Below the pieces are notes generated by a model that was not told the origin of the DNA, searched no databases, and saw only the letters and a program-made list of their open reading frames with translations. Below, piece by piece: positions 25,522 through 37,059 of a DNA stretch of 64,000 bases; position 1 is the stretch's first letter; each line of letters starts with the position of its first letter. The translations under genes were made by a program, and so were the position numbers. The DNA comes from Paracyclopina nana (taxonomy: Eukaryota; Arthropoda; Copepoda; Cyclopoida; Cyclopettidae): positions 702,001 to 766,000 of the forward strand of contig JAGUCH010000006.1 of assembly GCA_019096065.1 (NCBI GenBank). The letters run 5' to 3'.

Positions 25522-26356
25522 GAATGAGCTGCTGCCGACGTCCGCTAGGGATGAATATTTGACAAGCACTGCGTTATTACGAGAGGTATAACGTGTGCGT
25601 GTCCCATAGCTATACACACACACTTGCAGCTTGGGAAAATGCGGCGAGTTCAGTGCTATAGAGATGTGCGCGATGACGCAAATTCCGCGACGATCACACA
25701 GTGCTATTAAATAGCCATGCAGTAGATGCAAACACATGGAAAATAGCCTTTTTTGCCTCCTTCATAGCCTTCGAACAGTCAGTAGTAACCCTTTTCATCA
25801 AGCTACGAAATGTATAATTAAAATGCTGCGCAACTCAGCCACATATTTGATTGTTCAGCTCCTATATGCATTATATTGAACAATACACATAACAGAATTC
25901 ACCTTTTCATCATCATCCGAACAGTCATTCTTACTGAAAATAGTCAAAATATAGCTGGTTTTTTGGTCAACTAAAGCTCAATGGCAGGCAGAATTTTGCA
26001 ATTAGTGAAAATTTTGCAGTCAACTTCAGGCTTTGATGGACTCATCTCTCTCAGGATTTGGAAACGAAAGTGCAAAAGGTGTCCAGTCAATGTCAAAGAG
26101 ACGAGTGGAATACCTGCGTTTTTATTTCTACAATTGTTGAATGGAGAAGAAAATGCAAGCACGAACTCCAATCACAATTTCACCTCAGATGTCCTTCAAT
26201 ACAAAAAATTTCAGCCGTTGAGCAGTTTATTGAGCTTAATGGTCTCAAATGCTTCAAGGATGATCATCAAATTATCAGCCAGGCAATTAGTGAACCAGCA
26301 TACTTTTCCCCGCCCAAATTCCCAATGTGCAGTAGCGCAACTTTCGCTTGCCTCAC
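25522..26356. other. Upstream region of the NHERF gene
   Basis: Contains the presumed 5' UTR and promoter of the minus-strand NHERF gene. Minus-strand reading continues open to 25737 but the sequence has no conserved character. The 25.8-26.35 kb part has plus-strand frames without codon bias; I do not support any of them. Confidence 0.4.
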
Positions 26357-27028
26357 TCACGCAACCTTTCTCCTCCGCCGGCGTGAATGTTTTAAGTTCA
26401 CGCGGTAATTATTGAATTCCTGGTGATCATTAATTTTCAGTGCTGCTGGCCTCGACGATAATACCCTCAATTTGGGCCACGATTTTGTCTCCGGTTCCAA
26501 AGATCCTCTCCACGGTTCAATCCGGAGCGGAGGAAGCTTTAACCTGAAATAATAGTTGACGTCTTTTTTCATGCCCTCGTCAATTATGAAAAGTAGTAAT
26601 CATCAGTCACCCCAACCTGCTACTTAATTGCCTTGGGTGACTTTTTAATTCCTCTTCAGCCTTCATGATTAACTTTGATCTCCTTCTTTTTTCCCTCCTC
26701 GGCCCTAGAAAATTGCAAATACTCATTTGAGCCAGAGACAAATGAGCTGAGCCCATGGGCATGCTAATTTCACGAATAATTGGGTAATTTTTAACCCCCA
26801 CCTCATTAAAATTGACTTGTCAATGCACAACAGGATGATGGATCAATACTGACCTCGTCTGGAAGTCTGATAGCCTTTGGAATATGCAGGCAAGGCTTTT
26901 TTATGATGATTGAAGAAGTGGTGGCTCTTGTTACTCCCACTCATTTGACGAGATTTGGGCCTAGTAGCTACTTGCATCATCGTCTCTTTTGATTTGTTAC
27001 ATTCCAAAGGGTTTTTTGGGCTGGCCTC
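26357..27028 (-). CDS. Unrecognised small basic protein, 5' end missing
   Basis: Three minus-strand exons are implied: 27028-26854 (after ATTGCAG, before GTCAGT), 26704-26617 (after TTTTCTAG, before GTTGGG) and a third starting at 26543 (after ATTTCAG). The phases 0/1, 1/2 and 2 agree, leaving a continuous frame. The product is Lys/Arg/Ser-rich (for example RRGPRREKRRRSKLIMK, KAEEELKSHPRQLSSR) with no domain I know. The third exon is uncertain: another frame of the same block, ending GTGDKIVAQIEGIIVEASS, has a more coding-like codon pattern and could be reached from a poorer acceptor near 26500. No start codon was found upstream, so the gene is partial. It might also be a decayed copy. Confidence 0.4.
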
Positions 27029-27457
27029 CTGCAATTAATTTGTTGTCATGTACCTCCAAAATGAAGCTGGGTTATCCAAAAATAAAGAGGTTCAAAAAAT
27101 AACCAGTTTTCTTATATTTCACTGCATTTTGACAACTTGATGCATATGCTCATGGTTGCACTTTAAGATATTTGCAACAGGATTGGACAAGGAGTGAGCC
27201 TTCATTTTTAGGGCCATTTTTTCACATCGTGTCACGTGTGATTAAAGGTAACTTTGCAATGGTGGTGATTAGAGGCATGAGTTCCAGGTTTGCATCATTA
27301 AAGGGCATTCACAGACTGCCCAGGGTCAAATTGAAATGATGTGTAGCAGTGTGTTGGCAAAATGTGATGGGACAGGTTGTATTATTGGTGTATACCTCTA
27401 CCTTCTTATGGATCGGAGGCAACAATCGAACCCTTTTCATGGCCAATTATTTGCAAA
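27029..27457. other. Spacer or intron
   Basis: AT-rich sequence between two exon-like blocks on the minus strand. Nothing recognised. Confidence 0.4.
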
Positions 27458-27598
27458 TCACTGAAACAGCCTTAGGCAGGCCGAAACGCCGACGTCATTG
27501 CTTTTCTTGTCCTTGATGACGAGGCAAGGGAGGTCCTTCAAGACAAAGGCCCTTTTGAGCACAATCAGAAATAATGATTCAATGAGCTCTAGGTTATC
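27458..27598 (-). CDS. Possible terminal exon, gene unknown
   Basis: Minus strand: an acceptor ATTCATTTACAG is followed by 47 codons to TGA, with only one of three frames open and good codon bias (GAC, CTC, GTC, AAG). It encodes DNLELIESLFLIVLKRAFVL and then KDLPCLVIKDKKSNDVGV. I recognise no family. No donor at its end joins in frame to the exon at 27028, so it may end a separate upstream gene. Confidence 0.3.
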   Translation of the reverse strand, partial: DNLELIESLFLIVLKRAFVLKDLPCLVIKDKKSNDVGVSACLRLFQ

Positions 27599-27689
27599 CT
27601 GTAAATGAATCCGAGATCCGCGACGACGATAAAAGAAAACACCTGCTGCATATGTACCATATACACACAAAACGCTCATTTATCTCAAG

Positions 27690-28000
27690 TATATTTTCAT
27701 TATTTTTCAAGCTTAGAATATTTATTTTTCCAGCAAAACCCAATTTTCCAATTAAAGAATGCTTATTTTCAATCTAAAAAACCTTTTTTTCCGAGGTAAA
27801 AATACTGTTTTTTCAAGGTAAAATGCTAATTTTCAATCTTAGAAAAACTTATTTTTTAGGGCTAAAAATGCACAGTTTTCAAGCTAAAAGTACTTTTTTA
27901 AAGCTAAAAATACTCAGATTACAAGCTAAAAGAACCCTAAATTGTTTAAGCTAATAAAACTCAAATTTATCTAGCTGAAAGAACCTTATTTTTTGTTTTG
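27690..28000. repeat. Degenerate tandem array, AAGCTAAAA-type unit
   Basis: About ten imperfect 25-35 bp units of the form 'caagctaaaa-tact-attttt'. The same pattern returns at 29080-29350. AT content is very high. Low-complexity or satellite-like, non-coding. Confidence 0.55.
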
Positions 28001-28087
28001 ACAATTTTTAAAAGCCCAGAAGAAGCTTTTTTTTGGTGGGCTGAATTTTTGCTTAGCAGAAATGAAGAGTAGATGAACACAGCTTTA

Positions 28088-28309
28088 GGGCCTGTTCACC
28101 TGCTTATTATGGCCATTATTTTGGCAAAATATTGGAGAGAAATACTGAGAAACTGGGAATTTTTACATTGGTGTAGGATGGCTTTTGGTACCAATAGACC
28201 AATTCCGAAGTCAAAATCTGAAAAATGATTTTACAAATACCAGATATTTGCAAATTTCATCATAATATCGCGCGTTATTTAGCTGATAATAATGCAGGTG
28301 AACAGGGCC
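28088..28309. mobile_element. 222-bp Harbinger-like MITE
   Basis: Ends GGGCCTGTTCACCTGC and GCAGGTGAACAGGGCC are inverted repeats. The flanks are TTA on both sides (28085-28087, 28310-28312). A 3-bp TWA duplication and a GGCC-type terminus are hallmarks of PIF/Harbinger. A second copy of exactly the same length, in the opposite orientation, is at 44665-44886. Confidence 0.82.
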
Positions 28310-28399
28310 TTAGATCCATCTAAGTAACAGTTTTAAAAATGGAGTGCAACGAGCAGATAAGAGCCCAGTTTCTTTAATATCAGTTGACTGAATTCTTTT

Positions 28400-30700
28400 G
28401 TTTGAATTCGAGGAAGCGAGAGGAGATTTTTCAAGAACCAGCCAAACGGGTTAAGTTGGGATGCATAAATATAAATTGCATTGATTCGTAATCAAATTTC
28501 CCAAGTTGGATGGCCTCATAATTACCGAGCTAAGCTAGGCTCACATTATAATAGCCACGATCGTAAATTGCATTTATTCAACTGCTTTTACCATGCGCTA
28601 TTGCGAATTCCACCTAAGGCAAAAGCGGAATGTCGGATAGCCGATTAGCAAGCGTTAAATTAAAGCTTTTTTTGTTTTCCATTCGATGATGACTGAGGGC
28701 CCAAAATGGTCAAATGTCACACACGCCTCTTCGCCATAGAGCTGCGTTTCCCCATCAGATAAAAGTTGAGCTCACGACTCCTTTTTTAGACTCAAGTGTA
28801 ACTGTCAATAGGGCTAGGACAATTCAATAGTGGCCAACTGTCTCACTCGTCACAGCGGGACTCCGATTTACAATAAGCTGGCAGCAGCGCAAACTTTTTC
28901 TCACGGCCTGCATCGAAAATGAGGGGGAAAAAGGCCAGAAATGGGCCTTAAAAAGTGTCAGGCCAAGTCACGAATTACATATCTCTTTATATGTACACTG
29001 CCACTTCTTGTGGCTCGCTCATCTCCACATAATTACGAGAAAATGTGCGAACCTTGGTTTTTTATTAATGAGAACTGATCGTCTAGTTTTCAAGCTAAAA
29101 AATTACCTTGATGTCAATTTTTTGAGCTTTTGAATTTCATGAGTAAAAACTGATTACAAGCTGAAAAAAACTTAAATTTTTTTTAACTCTAATAAAACTT
29201 ATATTTTTCTAGCGAAAAGAATCTTATCTTTGGTAAAAAAAATAGTCAATTTTAAGCTTATTTCAATAATGAGAACTAAAAAGCTTATGTTGATGCCAGA
29301 AAAAAAACTCTTTTGAGCATTTGAATTTCATGAGTAAAAACTGATTTTAAAATGCGAAATTAAGCAAAATAAAAAATCATATTTGCCTTGAATTTGAGCG
29401 AAAAAGTTGGTATTTGAAATAAAAGGCTAAACAGCGTTTCTTAGGAGGCGAAACTATTTTAAAATAGATGAACGCCGCTTTTGCGCGAGAGCGGCTGAAA
29501 TTACAAGGAGCTCAATGCGAAAAAATGTTTGCACGTATCATAAGTTGAAGTGGCACTTTGAGTTAAACCACAAAAACACTCACGTTTTCTTACACATTTA
29601 ACATTTTTGTCAGGCGCATTTTCGAGGTTGAGCGATTGCTGTGAATGACGCGTTCCGACGCATTTAAGCCAAACAAACAAACAACAACAATGAAACTGCC
29701 CGTAACGGGAATAGAGCAGCTGATTTCTTTGCTTGATAAAAACACTCTTTTCTGCCTTGCTATACTAGTAGATATGAGGCAAACCCTCATTTGTCACAGA
29801 ATATGAACAGTTAAAATTCTACCAGCATTTGGAGCTGTCAAACCAAAATCTGAACCAGTTTTTTTTGCTTGGCCAGCAGCTGCCGCAATCATAAACATTG
29901 ATGGCAATATTTTGGTTTTGGCAATATGCTACAAAATTCTGTTGCAATGCATGCTTCATTTTCAAGTGTGGCCGAAGAAGATATTTCACCGTATTCGCGT
30001 GTGTTAGTCGGTTTACTGTAAGTAAATTAGCAGTGTGACATTCTGATTTATGCACGTAACCAAACTCTGGCTCTTCTTCTTCTTCCATTCTTCATTTTCT
30101 TAAAGTAATTTATTAAAGCCGGCCAGTAAAAATCTAGCTATTTTAAAGGCCAAGTTTACAATTTTTTTGGCCTCTAGACACTTGTGATTATGTGCACCAC
30201 CACGCTTTTTTATGAAAACAATAAAAAGTCCGGCAGCAAAATCATTGCCAATCTGCCTTGAAAAATGGCTTCAGTACGCGGAGCATTGTTTAGCTAAAAG
30301 GAATTTTTTATTCAATATGCTACAGTAACTGCAACAAATTGACTGGCTGAAAAAAGGCCTCTATGAATAGATGAACCATGACGGGCATCGCAGTTGAAGC
30401 AAAAGGAAAAAAATGAGTAAACTAATCAAGCAGATCGAAAAGAATCTTTTTTTGAATCAAATTCTTCTTTGGAAGCTTTCAAAGATGCATCTTTGTATAA
30501 TTACCAATAAAGGACCTTTATTCTAGCTACTTCGCATTTGTGGCTCGGTAGCAAATTCTGCGAAAAGTCAGGCTGTTAAAACGAGATGGATGAGATATCT
30601 TCTTGGACCGTATAATCACCACTTTTTTTCCCTCTCTTTATCTTTTGCATCTGATTCAAAAGGTGGCGTTCATCTATTTTCTGTTTTATTTTTACAGATA
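28400..30700. other. Gene-free AT-rich region
   Basis: No coding frame I can support. It contains a second degenerate AAGCTAAAA array at 29080-29350 and short ends of the type GATGAACGCC near 29468, which also occur at several other places as probable transposon termini. Confidence 0.5.
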
Positions 30701-30704
30701 CTTA

Positions 30705-31113
30705 TGCCTTGTTCATGTACTAAGAATGCCTTAAGGAATGGAAAAAAATTGGCTTAAGGAAAAGTGAATCTGTGGCCGACTGCCACTCTACGAGTTCAGC
30801 TTGGGGCCGAGCAGCGTTTTTAATGGCAGTTTTTGCTATTTTATATAATGGTTTTCAGCGTATTTAAAAACAAACTAGCTTTCTTCACGTTTCTTTGGTA
30901 AAAGATGAAATTTAACTATTGATTTTGCTCAAAAGGACTAAAATGTGGTGCACTTAGTAGCAAGAATTAGATTTGTTTGCTTTCAAGTTGGCTTAAAGTC
31001 GATCTGATTTCTTTAGTATCAGCTGGCGCTTGTCATAAGACAATTTTTCTCCTTTCCTTGAGGTGTTTTTGGAGCATTTTCCTAAGGAGTTTGGGGCAAA
31101 TATGAACAGGATA
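30705..31113. mobile_element. Harbinger-like element, family TGTCCTGTTCATGTA, copy 1
   Basis: Starts TGCCTTGTTCATGTAC after TTA and ends ATATGAACAGGATA. About 410 bp, sharing GAATGCCTTAAGG near the left end, a central block GAGTTCAGCTTGGGGCCGAG, and CTCCTTTCCTTGAGGTG near the right end with the other copies. No transposase frame. Its right end is more diverged than in the other copies and abuts the next element. Confidence 0.75.
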
Positions 31114-31118
31114 TATTA

Positions 31119-31715
31119 GTCCGGTTCCTACGAGGAAAATCAGCACAGTTAGGAGAGCTGATTTGATTGCACAGCCCGGTTCTTGCAAGGTATATTATCA
31201 TAGTACGGTTAACCAGTTACGTCAGGTCGAGCTGAGCGTGCAATCTAGCTGTGACCTGACTATAGGGCGATCCCATATTCGAATTTTTAGTCAAGTTACG
31301 TTGCTAGAACAGCAACCTTACTTGATCAGTTAAGTTCAGCTTGTTCTAGCCTAGTTCGGTTCGTTTTAGCAATGTTCAGTTGACCGCTGAGCTGACACGC
31401 CAACGTGTTGTACATCAGCAGCTGATGAGCAAAGTTAGCTTTTCTCAATTCAGCGAGCTTCAGTTGCTACGCATAAGAGAACACTTTTTGTAGCTAAGTT
31501 CTGTTTGGCAACTGAACTTAGCTGGGCAAGCGAGCTAGTACTGCATAAAATAAAGCTAAGTTAAGTTCTACCTACATAAATATCTGGGTACGGAACTTAA
31601 CTAAACTTAACTTTCTACCTTACTAAACTTGACTAACAGGCCAATAAGGGAACGCCCTTATGCTAAAAAGTCAAGCTATATCTCCTAACTATGCTGATTT
31701 TCCTAGTTAGAACCG
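31119..31715. mobile_element. Approximately 600-bp inverted-repeat element
   Basis: Terminal inverted repeat of about 40 bases: CGGTTCCTACGAGGAAAATC on the left and the reverse complement of GATTTTCCTAGTTAGAACCG on the right, continuing through CAGCA-AGTTAGGAGA. The interior is full of AGCTGAACTTAAC-type direct and inverted words. No coding capacity. Superfamily not determined; a target duplication is not clear. Confidence 0.65.
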
Positions 31716-32863
31716 AGCTCATGCCTTAGAACTGAATGGTTAGTTACTCTATGCGTACGGTATTCCACCTTCAGCAATTGGAATTCTGGCCCTAATAAAT
31801 TACGTCACTTTTAGGCGCATTATTTACTATTGTATGCTACCATTGACGGATGTCTGTCATTTGCATAATCGAGATCGCCCCCCACAACGATCAAGATTGG
31901 CCCGACGGACACTGACAAATACTGTGATGATTTTTCCTGAGCTTCTGCAACGTGCTTCACGATCTTGGCCCAATTTTTCCCCCACAACTTTTCACGCACT
32001 CCGATATAATGGACATATCAAAATGCACTCACCGATCACGAATTGTAAAAAATGAGCTTTGCTTATTTATTGCTCATCCTTCCTCATCTTTTTTTCAAAT
32101 TCTTCTTATTTTCGTACAATTTTACTCCATGAAAGCTCAATCAAAAATTATTCAAATATTAAATCGAAATTGGATAATTTGCATCAAATGAGCAGAGCAT
32201 TATTTTTAAAAGAGCCCAGGAATGCGGAATTTTTATTGAAGCAAAATCATGAGACAGGTGAAAAAAGGCCTCTTTCAATACTTCACAAAATATTAGGTAG
32301 CCTAGGGCAACCGACCTTTTCCCTAGTCTGATTTTTCCCTCAAAATTGGCAGATTGACTGACAGCTGACTGCTTTTATATCGCTCATAATTGTTTTCAAT
32401 TTGGAGTTGTAAAGGAGTTCTTGATAGAGTAGTCATGACTCAATATCCACCATATAAATTGGCATCATCTCCCGTTGTTGTCGAAAATGGCCACGTCATG
32501 TTCTGAAGCTGCTGTTATACCGTCAAAAAATGCGTTCTGGGTCCCAAATTCCGCACGGGTAATAATAACCCGATATTAGTTTCTGCGGGCTAAACAAAGA
32601 CGAAACTAATACGGCCAATAAATCACAAAACCTCCATCGATAATCGCAACTCACGCCCATAGTTATTATTTTGGGAGAAAGTGTGAACAATTCGCCACCA
32701 TCTTTTATGGCTGTCATCGGTTTTTAAAAAATGTGCAGCAGCTGAATTTGGACGATTATCTGACGATCTTCATTCAAGTGAGAACTCTTTTGTTTGGGCT
32801 GTTATCTCGAGAGTTCAGCAATAAAGTTGAGCATCAGCAGCTGCCTTTTTGGGTGACTCGTCA

Positions 32864-33444
32864 AGCCTAAAAACAAAGAGCTGTCACTGACTTACAGGTA
32901 AAAATTATAAATTGCCGCAATGGCATGAATAAAATATTTGAGACGTTTTCCGATTTGCAATGCTGATCGAAGTTAATAATATTTAGAAATAGTAGTGTTC
33001 TAGAAATTCCTCCGCGACTTCGTTTTGCTACGTTATACGGTAACATACAGAGGCAACAGCTGACCCCATTTGGAACAGTTTATGGGGGATTTTTGCTAAG
33101 TAAAGTGTTCCAAATGAGTACAGCTGATTTTCTCTATGGGTTACCCGATAACGTAGGGCTACGAAGTCGCGGAGGAATTTCAAGAACCCTAAAAAATAGA
33201 ACATGGCTTGTTGCTATGGAGGGGCCGTTACCTCAAATAGGAACTGGGCACATACTACTTCCTTTTTGAATTAACGGACCCCCATTAAGAAAAGATACCA
33301 GATAGCACCGACTTTATTTGGGTTTAGAAACATCTTTTTAAAAAAAACCTAAACATTCATTTAAAGATTAGAAAAGCAACAGTTTATGCGATGTTTATGA
33401 TTTGGGATTTGGGATTGTCAGCTCTTTGATAATGAGAATTAGGC
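32864..33444. mobile_element. MITE with CAAAGAGCTGACA ends, carrying nested insertions
   Basis: Left end AAGCCTAAAAACAAAGAGC and right end GTCAGCTCTTTGATAATGAG. The 580-bp length is explained by a 199-bp hAT-like insertion at 32993-33191 and a small palindromic piece at 33220-33288. Confidence 0.6.
32993..33191. mobile_element. 199-bp hAT-like MITE
   Basis: Ends TAGTGTTCTAGAAATTCC and GGAATTTCAAGAACCCTA match the 83-bp element at 2584-2666. Flanks AGAAATAG and AAAAATAG are a one-mismatch 8-bp duplication. The interior is also self-complementary (CCATTTGGAACA and TGTTCCAAATG, plus CAGCTGA on each side), so the whole element folds as one hairpin. Confidence 0.8.
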
Positions 33445-33860
33445 GACTGACCATCATCGTCACAGAGAGCAAAAAATACTTGCAACAATCTGACATGCAT
33501 TTGTGGCTTGCATGCTACCCAGCAGCAAAATAACAACTCAATTTGGCTTTTTTTCCTTTCAAATTATTTGGAGCAGTGCATAAAAATGTGAGCTCAAAGC
33601 CAGGCTGATTTAGGGTGCATTTTCCTTTCAGTCTCCATAATTGGAACCAAATGATTGACCAATTCAACACAAATAATGAGATTACATAGCTTACATTCCA
33701 ATCATGCGGATAACATATCCTGACATCAGTTTAAAAAGCTTTTGGCCATTTCACACTATTACTGTAACAGTGGTACTTTGAGAAAATACTACATTCAGGT
33801 CCTTGCATCAGGAATATACCGCAGTAATTGGCTCTATCTTTTGATCTCAGTACAATCCAT

Positions 33861-34032
33861 GGCTTAGTCTTTCGCACTATTTGCATAGTCACGCTATTTA
33901 AATAGGTCATAACATAAAACGTATTTGAATAGCAGCTATTTAATTAAATACATTCAGAGGCTATTTAAATACATTTTCAGCTATAAGCTATTTAAGTAGC
34001 GTAACTATACAAAACTTGCGAAAGACTAAGCC
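33861..34032. mobile_element. 172-bp palindromic MITE (GGCTTAGTCTTTCGCA family)
   Basis: GGCTTAGTCTTTCGCACTAT on the left, and its reverse complement with few mismatches on the right. Flanked by CAT on both sides (33858-33860 and 34033-34035). Inner words TATTTAAATAG and ACGTATTT repeat on both arms. Confidence 0.75.
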
Positions 34033-34078
34033 CATATCAACAGTTTTTTTCATTGTTAAGCATAAGAGTGTATTTTAA

Positions 34079-34482
34079 AATGTTCATGTATTAAGAATGC
34101 CTTAAGGTATGGATAATTGTTAAAGGGATAAGTGAATCTGTTGCTGACTGCCACTCTACGAGTTCAGCTTGGGGCCGAGCAGTATTTTTAATGGCAATAT
34201 TTGCTATTTTATCTCACTTTTCTCAGCATATTTCAGTACAAACTATCTTACATCACGTTTCTTTGATAAAAGATGAAATCAAACTTTTGATTTTGCTAAA
34301 ATGGACTAAAATGTGGAGCACTTAATAGCCAAAATTAGATTTGTTTACTTTAAAATTGGCTTAAAGTCGATCTGATTTTTTTTTGTATCAGCTGGCGCTT
34401 GTCATGAGACAATTTTTCTCCTTTCCTTGAGGTGTTTTTCGTGCATTTTCCTAAGGAGTTTGGGGCATACATGAACAAGACA
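34079..34482. mobile_element. Harbinger-like element, family TGTCCTGTTCATGTA, copy 2
   Basis: About 404 bp, same orientation as copy 1 and highly similar in the centre (GACTGCCACTCTACGAGTTC). The right end is ACATGAACAAGACA followed by TAA. Left end slightly truncated. Confidence 0.75.
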
Positions 34483-34562
34483 TAAATCAAATAAGAGCTA
34501 TATAACACTGAAAAGAGTCTCTAAATACGGACTGCTGTCAACAAAAGTTCTTCCGTGGGAGT

Positions 34563-34799
34563 TTACGGTTTGACATCATAATGGTAGTCAACTGATGCGA
34601 TAATAATTCCCCTAGATTCAATTGCTGCAGTATAGGGGTAGGGATCGAGACCGAATTTGCAGCAGACCAAGTTGCACTTTTTCACGAGCAGCCACCAAAA
34701 TGACGCAGTGATTGTACGCGAGTGGGCGTTTTTGCGTTTCAACGTCACCAGATCATTCCTCGAAAATTCAGCCAGAATGACGAGAACAAAATGCATCAT
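34563..34799 (-). CDS. Doubtful small ORF with Cys cluster
   Basis: A 78-residue frame with a hydrophobic start (MMHFVLVILAEF), a dibasic-rich middle (LKRK, LVKKC) and a C-N-L-V-C-C cluster followed by KFGLDPYPY. It stands out from the surrounding AT-rich transposon debris by a more even base composition. The layout would suit a small secreted peptide precursor, but I match no known family and the frame may be chance. Low confidence. Confidence 0.2.
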   Translation of the reverse strand: MMHFVLVILAEFSRNDLVTLKRKNAHSRTITASFWWLLVKKCNLVCCKFGLDPYPYTAAIESRGIIIASVDYHYDVKP

Positions 34800-34882
34800 C
34801 AGACTTACTAAAAATATTTTTCTATGCTCCTTTGGTAGTAGCTCAAATACTACACTAGCTATAAGGGTAGCAAGGTACTAAA

Positions 34883-35745
34883 TCAACCTCAGTATGAGCT
34901 TTTTTTGTATCAAGTTGGCCGCATTCTTTTGGCACAGGAAAGAATGAAGTGCTTAGCTTATAGCAGCTAGTAGCTACCCCATTTGATGCAAATTTCTACC
35001 GCTTAATTGTATGCTGCAGCCTCAGCTCCTTGCTTTGTTTACATATTTGGGTCGTCAAAGGTATGCAGGCGCAATTTAGCAGGTTGCTGCTTTTGGAGCT
35101 CATTTTATTAAGGCCATTTGTCCAATTTGGCCTAAATGGCTGATCAGTGATTTGAACGCGCGGCACCGCGCAATCTCAATGGAGATAAAACGACTCGCGC
35201 GTTTTTCCCCTCGTCGTTTAAAATGGGGCCATTAAAAAACATCTTTATGAGGCTAGGCTCTCAGTTAAAGCCTGACGCACTAGATTTGCTGGCCTCGTGA
35301 TTGAAAATAATGGAAAGTGTCAATGAGATGATGCACTTGTAACCAAGAAGCTAGCGCAAAAGCTGGAATTTATGATGTGCTTGCATCATTATTGCCGTCA
35401 TTTTCGAATCTGTAATTGACTAGTGGTAGTCGCGGGGCAATATTGGAGGCCATAATTCAAAGCTGTGTGGTCCTGCTCCAAATGTAGCTCGTGCCCATGG
35501 TTGTGAACCCCCCTGGGGAGATGATGGAAATCCACCATCTAGACGGAGACAACCATAATAGCTTGCATATTCAATTGCTACCAGCATCGATCATATCGAT
35601 CTCATTCTTCCTTTATTTACAAGATACGCCATTAACCCAACTGCCCACTGTATTCTAATTACAGCTTTTAAAAGCTGCGTACCACGTGTTTTAGCACTTT
35701 TTCAAAGCTATTCAAAGCAGACTGGTGCAAAGCTAGGATACTGGG
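34883..35745. other. Gene-free spacer
   Basis: No coding frame or repeat that I recognise between the doubtful small ORF and the palindrome cluster. Confidence 0.45.
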
Positions 35746-35748
35746 CTT

Positions 35749-36302
35749 AGTCTTTCGCAAGTTTTGTATGATCACGCTGTTAAAATAGCTCATAGCATAA
35801 AAAAATAGCGCTGTGAATGTATTTAGATAGCTGCTATCTAAACACGTTCTTAGTCTTTCGCAAGTTTTGTATGGTCACGCTATTTAAATAGCTGATAACA
35901 TAAAACGTATTTAAATAGCAACTATTTATATTGCAGCTATTAAAATGCATTCAGAGGCTATTTAAATACATGTTATGCTATGAGCTATTTAAATAGCGTG
36001 ACTATGCAAAACTTGCAAGACTAGCCAATATTTAAATAGCTGGTATTTAAATACTTTTTATGTTATGACTTGGGCTTAGTCTTTCGCAAGTTTTGCATAG
36101 TCACGCTATTTAAATAGCTCATAGCATAAAATGTATTTAAATAGCCTCTGGATGTATTTAAATAGCTACTATTTAAATACGTTTTATGTTATGAGCTATT
36201 TAAATAGCGTGACTATGCAAAACTTGCGAAAGACTAAGCCTTGTTTTATGTTATGAGCTATTTAAATAGCGTGACTATGCAAATAGTGCAAAATACTAAG
36301 CC
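35749..36302. mobile_element. Cluster of GGCTTAGTC palindromic MITEs
   Basis: At least three full or partial copies of the palindrome seen at 33861-34032. The best is 36073-36240 (168 bp), flanked by TTG on both sides. Others begin near 35749 and 35850. Copies are head-to-tail and partly nested, which gives long runs of TATTTAAATAGCGTGACTA and its complement. Confidence 0.75.
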
Positions 36303-37059
36303 AAGCTCTTAAAAACGATTAGGATCGAGGCTAAAAAACGAGTGCCCATGCTGACTGCAAATTGCTTAATTCTGGTACAAGTGGTAAAATGTACCCGAGT
36401 CTCGTACTATTATAGGGCTACAAAATGAGATGCTTCTCGCGAGGAATTAACAGGGCTAATAAACGCGTGCCTACTTCTGTCTACAGATTGCTGTCAAGAC
36501 TATGAGGTATCTTTGGACACCCGAGTTGTTTATTTTATGTAGGCTCCTCCAATTTAAATTGCAAAAAGTGGACTGACTGCATGCAGCCGTCTAGCCCCCG
36601 AAAATTCATTATTTTTGCAGCAACCGCGCGAGGGCTAAATTGATAAGGTAGACACAACTGCCAGGGGCGTTATATCCGCGCAATTTCTTGGGTATAAAGT
36701 GCTTGTCAGGCCGTGAACAAAGGCCGAGCTGAATGGCACAATCAGCAGGCCTATATGGCATCATTGACCCCTCTTTAGCCCCGATTCGTATTATTCCCTT
36801 CATTAGTGGAATGATTAAGTAATGGGGATTTATTTAGTAGCTGGCAAAAAAGATGACTGTTTGGACGGCTCATAAATCAGGCATGCAGCTCGTAATTCAA
36901 AGCGAGCACTTGCTCAAAACCAATTCAGGATTGGTCATCAGTTCGCCATGTGTGTGGCATTTCTGCGTCCACAGCACAGACCCTTTTCCCCTGTTCCTTT
37001 TTTTCATCTGGTGTTCATGTGCAAGCGGGCTGAACATCAGTTTTTCATGTGACTTTAGG

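Noticed and set aside
25522..25737. 72-codon N-terminal extension of the NHERF frame
   Set aside because: Not conserved in character, and preceded by a likely splice acceptor just upstream of the ATG at 25521; treated as 5' UTR or intron.
35749..36302. CRISPR-like repeat array
   Set aside because: The repeats are palindromic transposon copies with variable spacing in a eukaryotic genome, not direct repeats with unique spacers.
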